A stretch of 64,000 nucleotides of DNA, taken from NCBI GenBank assembly GCA_900112995.1, contig FONU01000016.1, positions 1 to 64,000 on the forward strand. The letters run 5' to 3'. Made by a program: the position numbers and the translations under genes. This stretch comes from [Lactobacillus] rogosae (GTDB taxonomy: Bacteria > Bacillota > Clostridia > Lachnospirales > Lachnospiraceae). Shown here piece after piece: positions 8,291-17,556 of this stretch; position 1 is the first letter of the stretch, and each line of letters begins with the position of its first letter. The notes below the pieces were generated by a model that saw only the letters and a list, made by a program, of their open reading frames with translations, was not told where the DNA came from and ran no database searches.

Positions 8291-9511
8291 ATGGAATACA
8301 AAATATATTTAGATTATACAATCGAACTTTTATCGCAAATAAAAATTCCATCCTATATTATTGACGCTCCTTACACATGGGATAATCAAATTGATGGTGG
8401 ACTTAGAAATAACATTTTCACCCAGAATACTTATATGAATAATCAAGAAAACTTCAGCCAGTTTATCAGCTCCTATAACAGGGATAATACTGCATTATTT
8501 ATACATGACAGCTTTTCATGTGAATATATACATATTAAGCTTCCGGACAGCACAAGAATATTCATAGCAGGTCCATTCTCATATGAACGATTCACTAACC
8601 AGAGAATACTTGACTTATGTTCTTACAATTCAGTTCCTGTGCAGTATAATGAGTTTATGCAGCTGTACTACTCTGCTCTTCCAGTATTTGCTGATGAACG
8701 ATGTATTACAGCTATTATAAGCTGTCTTTGCAGCAGGCTTTGGGGTAATAATTATACTATTGAAAAAAAACATATACTTAATAAGAATTTAACCCAGTAT
8801 ATGTATAAAGAAGAAGCACCTGAGCCTACAAAAAAATCTGTCGAAGCTCTGGAAATCCGCTATAAAAATGAAGCATTTCTTATGGAATGTATAGCACATG
8901 GAGATTATAAGTCTATTGAAAATATGGAGCGTCTTAACTCTTCTGATATAAAGCCACGCTTATCTGACTCTATACGTGACAGAAAGAACTTTATGATTAT
9001 ATTAAATACAATCTGCCGTAAAGCTGCACAGACTGCATATATACATCCGGTACATCTTGATGAAATATCGCGCAAATTTGCAATTAAAATTGAAGACTGC
9101 ACATCAATCGCACAGCTTGAAGTATTAGAAAATGAAATAACAAGAAAATACTGTCTTCTTGTCCAGTCACACTCATTACGGACATATAGCAAGCCTATAC
9201 AGAATATAATCAACTATATATCCTTCAATCTCACAGCTGATTTAAGCCTTAACGCTTTATCAGAAGAGTTTATGTTAAACAGCAGTTATTTATCAACGCT
9301 CTTTAAAAAAGAAACCGGAGTGACTCTTACGAACTTCGTCAACAATAAAAGAATAGAGCATGCAATATATCTGCTCAACACAACACAGTCTGCTATTCAG
9401 GATATTGCCGCACAATGTGGCATTAACGATGTGAACTACTTTACCAAGCTTTTTAAAAAGCTTAAAAATATGACTCCTACGCAATACCGCGAAATGATAC
9501 AACACAAATAA
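8291..9511 (+). CDS. AraC-family transcriptional regulator
   Basis: This 406-residue protein carries two helix-turn-helix elements at its C-terminus (about residues 300-405): LSLNALSEEFMLNSSYLSTLFKK and then IQDIAAQCGINDVNYFTKLFKK, ending MTPTQYREM. These are diagnostic of the AraC/XylS domain. The N-terminal 180 residues have no recognised sugar-binding motif, and the middle resembles the long linker of Lachnospiraceae AraC regulators. GGGGGAA lies eight bases before the ATG. It is divergent from the GPH carrier and uidA, so it is a candidate activator of glucuronide use. Ligand is unknown. Confidence 0.9.
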   Translation: MEYKIYLDYTIELLSQIKIPSYIIDAPYTWDNQIDGGLRNNIFTQNTYMNNQENFSQFISSYNRDNTALFIHDSFSCEYIHIKLPDSTRIFIAGPFSYERFTNQRILDLCSYNSVPVQYNEFMQLYYSALPVFADERCITAIISCLCSRLWGNNYTIEKKHILNKNLTQYMYKEEAPEPTKKSVEALEIRYKNEAFLMECIAHGDYKSIENMERLNSSDIKPRLSDSIRDRKNFMIILNTICRKAAQTAYIHPVHLDEISRKFAIKIEDCTSIAQLEVLENEITRKYCLLVQSHSLRTYSKPIQNIINYISFNLTADLSLNALSEEFMLNSSYLSTLFKKETGVTLTNFVNNKRIEHAIYLLNTTQSAIQDIAAQCGINDVNYFTKLFKKLKNMTPTQYREMIQHK

Positions 9512-9527
9512 GCTATAAATTAAAAAA

Positions 9528-9559
9528 GGCTGACGTAATGATAGTATATTACGTCAGTC
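9528..9559. terminator. bidirectional terminator between araC and gntR
   Basis: GGCTGACGTAAT pairs with ATTACGTCAGTC (12 bp, one G-U pair) around an 8-base loop. It has a T run on the plus side and an A run before it, so it can serve both convergent genes. Confidence 0.8.
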
Positions 9560-9625
9560 ATTTTTATCTTTTTAATATAATGATACAAAAATATGCGGAT
9601 ATAAGGGGAATTTCTTTCATTTACT

Positions 9626-10288
9626 TCAATTTTTTTCAAAATATTCCGGATATATTCCCTTAAGCTTATCAAGTTCATTAAATATTCTGCTTATATGTGC
9701 TTTTATAACGCGAAGATACATTCTCTTATCTTTATTCCTTATCGCATCAATAAGCATATTATGCTCATCATTAGTCTTTACGCTTATGTTTTTATTTAAC
9801 TCTGCAAGATATCTAATTCTGTTGTAATGGCTCATCTGTGTCTTTATTATATTCTTCGCAAGCTGTTCGCCGGAACATTCATATATTAATTGATGAAATT
9901 CATTATCTATCTCTATTCTTGGAATACTTTCTGTTTCTTCGTCATAATTAATAAGTCGATTATTAAGCTCTGCCATCTTATCAAGCATATCAGCACTTGC
10001 ATTTTTAAAAATTGCATCAACCATCCCAATCTCAAGACTCTTTCTGACAAACCATTCCTGCTCTGAACGCTTACAATTAATACAGGCTACATACGTTCCA
10101 GACTGAGGTATAACCTTTAAAAGTCCTTCTTTCTCAAGATTAACTATTGCCTCTCTTGCAGGTGTCCTTGATACATTATATCTTAATGCAATCTTCTGGG
10201 CACTTATAGAATCTCCTGGCAAAACTTCAAAATTCATTATATCGTATTTTAATTTTTCATATGTTTCTTCATTTAATGATTTTTCCAT
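9626..10288 (-). CDS. GntR-family regulator, FadR/FCD subfamily
   Basis: The 220-residue protein has an N-terminal winged helix (residues ~5-70, with SAQKIALRYNVSRTPAREAI followed by LEKEGLLKVIPQSGTYV) and an all-helical FCD ligand domain with EIDNEFHQLIYE and HNMLIDAI, whose Asp/His residues typically bind a metal and an organic-acid ligand. UxuR and ExuR, the uronate repressors, belong to this subfamily, and the gene sits directly after uxuB. It is therefore the leading candidate for binding the ACTAACATGTTAGT palindromes, by inference. A terminator separates it from uxuB, so it probably has its own promoter. Confidence 0.88.
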   Translation of the reverse strand: MEKSLNEETYEKLKYDIMNFEVLPGDSISAQKIALRYNVSRTPAREAIVNLEKEGLLKVIPQSGTYVACINCKRSEQEWFVRKSLEIGMVDAIFKNASADMLDKMAELNNRLINYDEETESIPRIEIDNEFHQLIYECSGEQLAKNIIKTQMSHYNRIRYLAELNKNISVKTNDEHNMLIDAIRNKDKRMYLRVIKAHISRIFNELDKLKGIYPEYFEKN

Positions 10289-10369
10289 AAAATTACAGCC
10301 TTTCTATATATAACAGCAATCTGCCATTAATATAAAAATATAAAACAATTAATAAAATAAATAGCAAAA

Positions 10370-10416
10370 GCCGTCCAGAACCAATATCCTGCATAATCTC
10401 TACAGCTCTGAACGGC
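10370..10416 (-). terminator. terminator after uxuB
   Basis: GCCGTTCAGA and TCTGGACGGC (minus strand) pair across a 27-base loop and are followed by TTTTGC. Confidence 0.6.
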
Positions 10417-10480
10417 ACAATATGTTTATATTATATATAAGATAAGCATGTCAAACGTATATTATAACATCTGCATCACA

Positions 10481-12088
10481 TTAAAGGTATTTCTTAAGCG
10501 TTTCTCTTATAGCACCTTTTCCTGATATTTCTTCGACAAACATTTCTTCAATCTTATCACCAATTCCTGCTTCATATAAATTTATACCAAATATATTAGC
10601 ATTTGACAATAAGTTCTTAAGCTGACCCGTGTAAGATGATGACTCACCCCATACGATACCATCAAGCTGACATTTCAATTCATCAGCCATAGGGTCTGGG
10701 GATAATTCAAAAGCTTCACCATTATCATCAATGCCAAGAAGATACCTGCACCAGCCTGCAATCGCAAGCGGAATGGCAGTTAGTGCTCTGGCACTTCCAT
10801 CCTTGGCAACATATGACTTTATAGTTTCACCATATCTTATGCCAACCTTCTGAGATGTATCTGTTGCAATTCTTTGTGGTGTATCAGGCATAAATGGATT
10901 AGGTATACGCACATTTATAACTTCATCTGCAAACTTCTCTGGGTCTATAATACCAGGATTAGTAACAACAGGCATACCCTCAACAAGCCCTATTCTTTTT
11001 ACAAGCTCTGAAAGTTCCTTATCCTTCATCTCATCAGCTATAAGGTCATAGCCTAATACGCAGCCATATACTGCAAGTGCTGTATGCAATGGATTAAGAC
11101 AGGTTGTAACCTTCATTCTCTCCACCTTGTTAACTGTATCCCTGTCCGTCATATATACTCCTGCCTTTTCAAGCTGTGGTCTTCCATTCGGAAATCTATC
11201 CTCTATAACAAGATACTGTGGTCCTTCTGCATTAACAAATGGAGCTATATAAGTTCTCTTTGATGTAATAACAGGGTCCATATCTTCAACCCCGGCTTCT
11301 TTTAACGACTCAGCCACAGTATCTGCTGGTCTTGGAGTAATCTTATCTATCATAGACCATGGGAAAGATATTGTATTTTCATCATTGACATATTGTACAA
11401 AATCTTCGCTAACAAAACCTTTTTTCTGCCATTCGCCTACCATATCTGTTATTGAATTTCTTAACTTTTCACCATTATGTGAGCAGTTATCCATAGACAC
11501 AACTGCTAAAGGTGCCTTACATGTATTAAATCTTTCATATAAAAGTGCTGACACAACTGCCATAGCTGATGATGCCTTATCAGGACCATTATCTATATCA
11601 CTTCTGATAAATGGAAAATACTCTCCCTTTGCATCTCGAAGTGCATATCCTTTTTCTGTTATTGTAAATGAAACCATCTGAAGCTGTGGACTTGCAAATA
11701 TTTTCTTCAATCTTGACCACTCAGCATCTACTGATGACTGTGCCTTAACAGCCTCTGTAAGTGAACCTAATACTTTCTTATCAGTGCTTCCATCTTCCTT
11801 TAATGTAACAGCCATAACAAGATTGTCGAATGGCTTGTATATCTTATCAACTACATCATAATCAAATGTTTCAACACATGTAATTCCTTTATCTGACAAT
11901 CCCTGCTCTAATAATGAGTCTGCTATTCCACCTATAAATATTCTGAAAATGTTGCCTATTCCGAAATGAACCCATACAGGTGCTTCCTTTGTAGCTGTTG
12001 CAACTTTTTCAACATCATATGATGGAAGCTTTATTCCAGCCTTCTCCCATGCTTCTTTATCTTTAATACCTTGTATTGAAAGTTTCAT
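10481..12088 (-). CDS. uxuB: D-mannonate oxidoreductase (fructuronate reductase)
   Basis: UxuB interconverts D-fructuronate and D-mannonate with NADH in the glucuronate branch of the Ashwell pathway. The 535-residue product matches the long-chain mannitol-dehydrogenase family: VWVHFGIGNIFRIFIGG (dinucleotide fold entry), VETFDYDVVDKI, VSMDNCSHNGEKL and VTTCLNPLHTALAVYG, with the family's Lys and His catalytic region between residues ~200 and 340. It lies 58 bases downstream of uxuA on the same strand, so the two genes form an operon. The uronate isomerase (UxaC) that makes fructuronate is not in the window. Confidence 0.93.
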   Translation of the reverse strand: MKLSIQGIKDKEAWEKAGIKLPSYDVEKVATATKEAPVWVHFGIGNIFRIFIGGIADSLLEQGLSDKGITCVETFDYDVVDKIYKPFDNLVMAVTLKEDGSTDKKVLGSLTEAVKAQSSVDAEWSRLKKIFASPQLQMVSFTITEKGYALRDAKGEYFPFIRSDIDNGPDKASSAMAVVSALLYERFNTCKAPLAVVSMDNCSHNGEKLRNSITDMVGEWQKKGFVSEDFVQYVNDENTISFPWSMIDKITPRPADTVAESLKEAGVEDMDPVITSKRTYIAPFVNAEGPQYLVIEDRFPNGRPQLEKAGVYMTDRDTVNKVERMKVTTCLNPLHTALAVYGCVLGYDLIADEMKDKELSELVKRIGLVEGMPVVTNPGIIDPEKFADEVINVRIPNPFMPDTPQRIATDTSQKVGIRYGETIKSYVAKDGSARALTAIPLAIAGWCRYLLGIDDNGEAFELSPDPMADELKCQLDGIVWGESSSYTGQLKNLLSNANIFGINLYEAGIGDKIEEMFVEEISGKGAIRETLKKYL

Positions 12089-12146
12089 GCTAATCCTCCA
12101 TTCCTATATACATATTCATATATAAAACCATATTCCCATACAAAAT

Positions 12147-13214
12147 TTATTTGGCTGACTTATCTATAGCCTCCCACAGACCATTAAGATATGTGGCACC
12201 TAATGCTCTGTCATAAAGACCATATCCTGGCATAGCAACCTCATCCCATATCATTCTTCCATGGTCTGGTCTTATGACTCCGTCAAAGCCTGTATCATAT
12301 AAAGTCTTCATAATCTTATACATATCTATAGATCCATCAGATGATAAATGTGCTGCCTCTTCAAAATCTCTTGGAGAGTTGTACTTAAGATTTCTTACAT
12401 GTGCAAATGGAATTCTGCCTCTGCAGGCCTTAATAATCTCACATAAATCATTGTTCTGGTTAGAACCAAATGAACCTGTACACAACGTAATTCCATTATA
12501 AGGCTTATCAACAGCATCAAGAAGTCTTGTAACTGAGTCCTTACCTGTCATAATTCTTGGCAATCCGAATATTGGCCATGCTGGGTCATCTGGATGAATA
12601 CCCATCTTTATATCATATTTTTCACATACAGGTCCGATTGCTTCAAGGAAATATACAAGATTATTAAACAGCTTTTCTGCATCCACATCACTATACATTT
12701 CAAAAAGTTCTTTTAATCTGTCAAGTCTTTCCGGCTCCCATCCCGGCATAACAAAACCATTAGACATCTTCTCAACTGACTCTTTCATATGTTCAGGATC
12801 AATCATATCTACAGTATCCTGATTATAAGCAAGAACTGTTGAACCATCTTCCCTTACTCTTGCAAGCTCAGAACGTGTCCAGTCAAACACTGGCATAAAG
12901 TTGTAACATACCATATGGATGTCAGCTTCGCCAAGAGCCTGTAATGTCTTAATATAATTATCAATATGTTCATCTCTCTTAGCTGTACCTATCTTAATAT
13001 CATCTGATACATTAACAGACTCAATACCGGCTATTCCAAGACCAGCATCACATACTACCTTCTTAAGTTCAGCTATCTCCTCAGGCAGCCATAACTCTCC
13101 CGCCTGCTTTCCAAATAGTGTTGTAATAACATTCTTAACTCCAGGTATCTGTCTTATCTGTTTAAGTGTTACACTGTCATAACCTGGTCCATACCATCTT
13201 AATGTCATATCCAT
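12147..13214 (-). CDS. uxuA: D-mannonate dehydratase
   Basis: UxuA dehydrates D-mannonate to 2-keto-3-deoxygluconate. The 355-residue product begins MDMTLRWYGPGYDSVTL, as the family does, and contains the metal-binding TIM-barrel segments KMGIHPDDPAWPIFGLPRI, TLCTGSFGSNQNND, IPFAHVRNLK and GVIRPDHGRM, with His and Cys metal ligands. TTAAGGAGG lies 10 bases before the ATG. It leads a uxuA-uxuB operon whose upstream region holds two palindromic operator-like sites. Its product would be phosphorylated by the KDG kinase encoded at 60.3 kb. Confidence 0.95.
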   Translation of the reverse strand: MDMTLRWYGPGYDSVTLKQIRQIPGVKNVITTLFGKQAGELWLPEEIAELKKVVCDAGLGIAGIESVNVSDDIKIGTAKRDEHIDNYIKTLQALGEADIHMVCYNFMPVFDWTRSELARVREDGSTVLAYNQDTVDMIDPEHMKESVEKMSNGFVMPGWEPERLDRLKELFEMYSDVDAEKLFNNLVYFLEAIGPVCEKYDIKMGIHPDDPAWPIFGLPRIMTGKDSVTRLLDAVDKPYNGITLCTGSFGSNQNNDLCEIIKACRGRIPFAHVRNLKYNSPRDFEEAAHLSSDGSIDMYKIMKTLYDTGFDGVIRPDHGRMIWDEVAMPGYGLYDRALGATYLNGLWEAIDKSAK

Positions 13215-13355
13215 AATGCTAAATCCTCCTTAAATTAAAATATAATAAATAATATCAAAAAATCACTTTATTATAGATGTACTTCGTATTATTAATTAAT
13301 TCGTACACCAATTATCTATAAATATTATGCTGCATAATTACTTTGATGTCATAAT

Positions 13356-13383
13356 ACTAACATGTTAGTGCTGACATGTCAAT
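13356..13383. promoter_or_regulatory. two operator-like palindromes upstream of uxuA
   Basis: ACTAACATGTTAGT (13356-13369) is a perfect 14-bp palindrome, directly followed by the diverged copy GCTGACATGTCAAT (13370-13383). The same motif occurs three times before the GPH/uidA genes. It lies about 140 bases above the uxuA start; a TATAAT-type box for uxuA is nearer the gene, around 13270-13275. A shared regulator is inferred. Confidence 0.65.
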
Positions 13384-13450
13384 CAATTTTTTTAATTTAT
13401 TTTATATTCTTATATTCTCACTCATATACTATACCTTATAATATAAAAAA

Positions 13451-13482
13451 GACGTGTGAAAAATTTCTATTTTCCACACGCC
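13451..13482 (-). terminator. terminator after the GH13-like surface protein
   Basis: A 14-bp minus-strand stem (GGCGTGTGGAAAAT with ATTTTTCACACGTC, two G-U pairs) is followed by six U. It lies between this gene and the uxuA promoter region. The rest of 13215-13596 holds only AT-rich promoter sequence and the two operators. Confidence 0.85.
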
Positions 13483-13596
13483 ATTAAAACTATATTATTA
13501 TAAACACCTGAATATACTGCCTCTGAATATATTCTGCCAATCATAATATTCTGTTTGATATTATTTGTCAGCTTTTCTTTCTGTTATTTTTTATTA

Positions 13597-16500
13597 TTAT
13601 CCGTTAGTTCTCCTTTTCTTACTGCTGATAGCCATACATACTGTCATTCCTCCAACAGATAACATAAGAAGCCATACAAATATACTGTTATTGTCAGCTG
13701 TATCCGGGGTTTCTTTCACTTCTGTAGCGGTATCATTAACACCATCACTGCCTGAATCTGCTCCGGTATCATTCGAACCTGCATCACCTGAGCCTGCTCC
13801 TGTATCATTCGAACCTGCATCACCTGAGCCTGCTCCTGTACCATTGTCAACCACATCACCTGAGCCTGCTCCATTTGAATTATCATTATCAGATACCTTC
13901 GCAATTACTGTATCTGCTTTCTTTATCTCGACATAGCCATTGTCTTCTACATAATATCTGTCACAATCTTCACAATGCCAGTATTCAATATTACCTTCTT
14001 CTGCCTTAGTTGCCGCCTTTGCTTCTACTAACTTTAAGCCTTTATGCACACCAAGATTATATGTTCCATATTCCTCATTACAGATTATACACTGTGCTTT
14101 CTGTATACAAGTTGCCTCTCCACCTGTATGATGGCAGTGATAAGCACATATCTTGCATACTCCTGCCTCCCAGATATGTTCCTCACTTGCTGATACCTCT
14201 AAGCCACAACAGCCATATGCTTTTTTGTGTGTATCTTCGGTCTGCACCCACTCTGGATTTCCTGTATGCTTTGAAGGCTCTTTATCTGTGTATTCCATAC
14301 CACAGTTTTCACATATTGCACCACTTATACAATTAGCTTCCCCTCCTGTATGTACACATTTATAATCACAGATTTCGCATACACCGTCTTTCCACTTATG
14401 ATTTTCTTTAACTAATGTTACTTTACCACAGCAGGTATATTCCTTCTCGTGTGTTGTTGTTGTCTTAATACATTCCTCTGTTCCAGTATGATTATTCTCA
14501 TCTACTTTTCCATAAGGGAGATTACAAATAGTACAGACTGCTTTTTCTGTACAGGTTGCCTCTCCGCCTGTATGTTCACAGCCGTATCCACATACACTGC
14601 AATGTCCATTTTCCCACTTATGATTTTCGGCAGCTTCATATTCCGCACCACAACATTCATATTTCTTCTGGTGTGTATCTTCTGTCTGTACCAATTCAAC
14701 GCTTCCACTGTGGTTAGATGGATTTAACGCACCATATTCTGAATTACAATATGTACATACAGCTTTTTTAGTACATGTTGCTTCTCCGCCTTCACAATCC
14801 TTAGTTTCTTCTGCTGTACAGCCCTGTATTGTACACTTTCTTGTATGTGTGCCATCACCATTAGACTTCCACTCACCATAAGTATGTTCTGCTTTAGCCG
14901 CTGTAACAATCTGTCCACATTCACATATTACAGGTGTTGTACAATCTCCATCGTCTGTACCACTATGCTCTGTCTTAGTACTTGTTACTTCACAGCCATC
15001 ATTCTCACATACTTTCCAATGGTAAGTATCATCTTTTGACCAGCTATCACTGTACTTATGACTTGTCTGTGCAGGAAATACCTTGCCACAGATAGTACAA
15101 ACAGAATCTTTAGTACAATCGTTGCTGTTAGGTATATGATTTTCCAGTACCTTTATATAGAGCTGCACATTACAGCCATTATTATCTATTAATTTAATAG
15201 TCTGTTCTTTATCAGCATATGAGACAGTATAATAACCATTACTATCTGGTGTCAGCTTCTTATCATCAACTCTTACCTCTGTATAAGCCGGATCAGTTAC
15301 TTTGAATCGTACTTCTTCACAATAATGACCATCATTAATAATTCCATCTACCAAACGATCTGGCTTATATTTAGCACTATAATAATATCGCAGCCTGATT
15401 GTACCTGATTCAAATATACCCTTTTTGCCATATTCCGCATTAATAAGATCATAATAAGATGAAATATTAAGATTCTGTGGCACAACAAACCCTGTTCCTA
15501 CTGTACCATATAGCGTAATCGACTCTCTTAATGGTGTCTCAAAACTGCTATTACCATAACCATCTGTCCTCAGATAATCAATAATTACTCTTCCTTTTTC
15601 TTCTGGCACTGATACCTGCAATGAACTCTCCTTGTCTACAAGAATCATTGTCGTATACGCCGGCACTTTTACAGTCGAACCACTGACTTCACCAAGTGAT
15701 ACTAAACCGGCACTTTCCCCATTAGCAATAATCACCCAGTCTGCGGCCTCTCTTGAAGCTGGAATTGCAATCTCTTTATCATCAGCTGTATCATTATTCA
15801 ATACTGCCATAGTGCTCCATTCACCTTCTGTTGTATTAGTCAGTACATAAGCTTCTTTATTATTACTAATATTCTGACTATCGGCAAGTGGTGAAAAGGC
15901 TTTTCTAATATCCATAAGACCTCTATAATAAGATACTACATCTGTATAATCTATACATTTCTGCCATTCAAGCACTGACTTGTCCTGCTGTGTTGTTCCT
16001 TCAACACTACTGCACATTTCTTCTCCTGCATCCATATATAATATTCCTGGTGTTGCATATTTCATTGCAGCCTGCTGTTTATACATTTTTATTGCTTTTT
16101 CATTTCTTGCTCCATATGTGCTTCCATTAATAGAACTAATTATATTATCATATATAGATGTCTTATTCTGTCTATCTGTCTTGGTATAATTATCGCCCCA
16201 TATAACAAGTCTGGGATCTGTCTTTGCAACATTTTCTTTTACTTCATCTAACCATTTATCCAGTCTTGAATGATATGCTTTTGTGTCAAAGCAGTCAACT
16301 AAATCTATTGAAAATCCATCTATATGATATACCTCTGCCCAGTATTTCATGGAATTTTCAACATATTTACGATACATTGCACGCTCCGTGGCACACTCAT
16401 TGTCATAATCAGTTGTAGTGTAATAAGTTCCATTCGTATTATGTCTGTAATAATAACCAGGAACTACTTTTTCAAATACAGACTCTGTTGGTGTAACCGT

Positions 16501-17433
16501 ATGCGTATATGGCATTTCCATTACAACTGAAATTCCCGCGTTATGAAGTGCCTGAATCATTGCTTTACATTCTTTTATTATTGCTTCACTATTTGATGCA
16601 TCAGAAGCATAATCCGGCTCCGGTGCATTAAAATTCGCAACTACATATTCATCATCAGAAGCATAATCTGAAAATGGTGCAAGTTGTACGGTTGTAACAC
16701 CTAATTCTTTAAGATAATCAATACCTGATGACAATTCACCTGCATTATTTACAGTTGCACCTTTTTCTGTAAATGCACTGTATTTGCCATTTGATGTCGT
16801 ACCTGATGATGTATCTGTTGAAAAATCTTTAATACTTACTTTGTATACATTATTAGCTTTGGCTGTATCTACATATATATGCTTATCATTCTCCCATCCA
16901 TCAGGAGATACCATATCCGGATCTATAATATAAGAACGCTTGCCATCTGCACTTACAGCCACTGAGTATGGGTCTGCAACCTGATATTTTGTATCGTGTG
17001 CACCAGTTATGTTTGTCGTAGAAATTGTATAATTGTAATAGAATCCTCTCCAGTCTCCTATAAGTGTTACTGTCCATACACCTGTCCACACATCTCTATT
17101 TCCATTAGCGAACATTTTTTCCAATGTAAATGATCCAACTTTAGATGACTCATCGTCATCATTCACACCTTTTCTGTAAATATTAACTTTTATATACCTT
17201 GCACTTGGTGCCCATATTTTAAAAGTTGTATAATCTTCAGTAGCCTCTATCCCAAGGTCTGAACCTTCATAAGTATAATTCTCATCAATATCGTCAGCAC
17301 ACTTATCATACCAATTATAAGTTCTCTTAGATGCCCTGCTGTTCTGGTTTGCAGCCGAACCTGCCACAGGTGCATTGGAGATAATCATACCTGCAGCTAA
17401 TGCCACTGCTATTATTTTTTTCAAATATTTCAT
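13597..17433 (-). CDS. anchored surface protein: degenerate GH13/pullulanase-like domain plus Cys-rich repeats
   Basis: The 1278-residue product has a signal peptide (1-28), a CBM48-like domain (~45-160), a GH13 pullulanase-type barrel (~180-520), a MucBP-like segment (~610-690), four to five Cys/His-rich units of roughly 75 residues (~770-1195), a Gly/Ser/Asp linker, and a TPDTAD anchor motif with a final hydrophobic segment and KKRR tail. The barrel is recognisable from VPGYYYRHN and YWAEVYHIDGF, but active-site regions are altered. Region I reads MPYTHT instead of VYNHT. The invariant Arg before the nucleophile Asp377 is Ser (GFSIDL). The acid/base Glu is Asp414 (WGDN), and the segment carrying the third acidic residue (usually SHDN) is missing. 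A carbohydrate-binding or adhesive role is likelier than catalysis. Confidence 0.8.
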   Translation of the reverse strand: MKYLKKIIAVALAAGMIISNAPVAGSAANQNSRASKRTYNWYDKCADDIDENYTYEGSDLGIEATEDYTTFKIWAPSARYIKVNIYRKGVNDDDESSKVGSFTLEKMFANGNRDVWTGVWTVTLIGDWRGFYYNYTISTTNITGAHDTKYQVADPYSVAVSADGKRSYIIDPDMVSPDGWENDKHIYVDTAKANNVYKVSIKDFSTDTSSGTTSNGKYSAFTEKGATVNNAGELSSGIDYLKELGVTTVQLAPFSDYASDDEYVVANFNAPEPDYASDASNSEAIIKECKAMIQALHNAGISVVMEMPYTHTVTPTESVFEKVVPGYYYRHNTNGTYYTTTDYDNECATERAMYRKYVENSMKYWAEVYHIDGFSIDLVDCFDTKAYHSRLDKWLDEVKENVAKTDPRLVIWGDNYTKTDRQNKTSIYDNIISSINGSTYGARNEKAIKMYKQQAAMKYATPGILYMDAGEEMCSSVEGTTQQDKSVLEWQKCIDYTDVVSYYRGLMDIRKAFSPLADSQNISNNKEAYVLTNTTEGEWSTMAVLNNDTADDKEIAIPASREAADWVIIANGESAGLVSLGEVSGSTVKVPAYTTMILVDKESSLQVSVPEEKGRVIIDYLRTDGYGNSSFETPLRESITLYGTVGTGFVVPQNLNISSYYDLINAEYGKKGIFESGTIRLRYYYSAKYKPDRLVDGIINDGHYCEEVRFKVTDPAYTEVRVDDKKLTPDSNGYYTVSYADKEQTIKLIDNNGCNVQLYIKVLENHIPNSNDCTKDSVCTICGKVFPAQTSHKYSDSWSKDDTYHWKVCENDGCEVTSTKTEHSGTDDGDCTTPVICECGQIVTAAKAEHTYGEWKSNGDGTHTRKCTIQGCTAEETKDCEGGEATCTKKAVCTYCNSEYGALNPSNHSGSVELVQTEDTHQKKYECCGAEYEAAENHKWENGHCSVCGYGCEHTGGEATCTEKAVCTICNLPYGKVDENNHTGTEECIKTTTTHEKEYTCCGKVTLVKENHKWKDGVCEICDYKCVHTGGEANCISGAICENCGMEYTDKEPSKHTGNPEWVQTEDTHKKAYGCCGLEVSASEEHIWEAGVCKICAYHCHHTGGEATCIQKAQCIICNEEYGTYNLGVHKGLKLVEAKAATKAEEGNIEYWHCEDCDRYYVEDNGYVEIKKADTVIAKVSDNDNSNGAGSGDVVDNGTGAGSGDAGSNDTGAGSGDAGSNDTGADSGSDGVNDTATEVKETPDTADNNSIFVWLLMLSVGGMTVCMAISSKKRRTNG
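13762..13869 (-). repeat. three 36-bp tandem repeats encoding the Gly/Ser/Asp linker
   Basis: Three adjacent 36-bp units (13762-13797, 13798-13833, 13834-13869) encode GAGSGDAGSNDT-type 12-residue repeats. The first two differ by one base and the third is more diverged. They lie in the wall-spanning linker of the surface protein, where copy number can vary by slippage. Confidence 0.85.
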
Positions 17434-17556
17434 AAACTCTCCTTTCTCTTATCGTACTTTCCCTGCAATAAAAACGTATGCAGTCTTTAAAAATATTACG
17501 AAAGCTTTATATGTTGGCATTATTATACAATAAAAAAACACAAAAAAAATGCCATC

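Noticed and set aside
10441-10456. GCATGTCA after uxuB considered as another operator
   Set aside because: It matches only half of the palindrome and lies between a stop codon and a terminator rather than at a promoter.
13762-13869. 36-bp repeats considered as a CRISPR array
   Set aside because: Units are directly adjacent with no spacers and encode a protein linker; no cas genes are present.
13565-13936. Plus-strand Pro/Ser/Glu-rich reading frame
   Set aside because: It is the antisense of the 36-bp linker repeats of the surface protein; repeat-driven open frames are expected there and no ribosome binding site was found.
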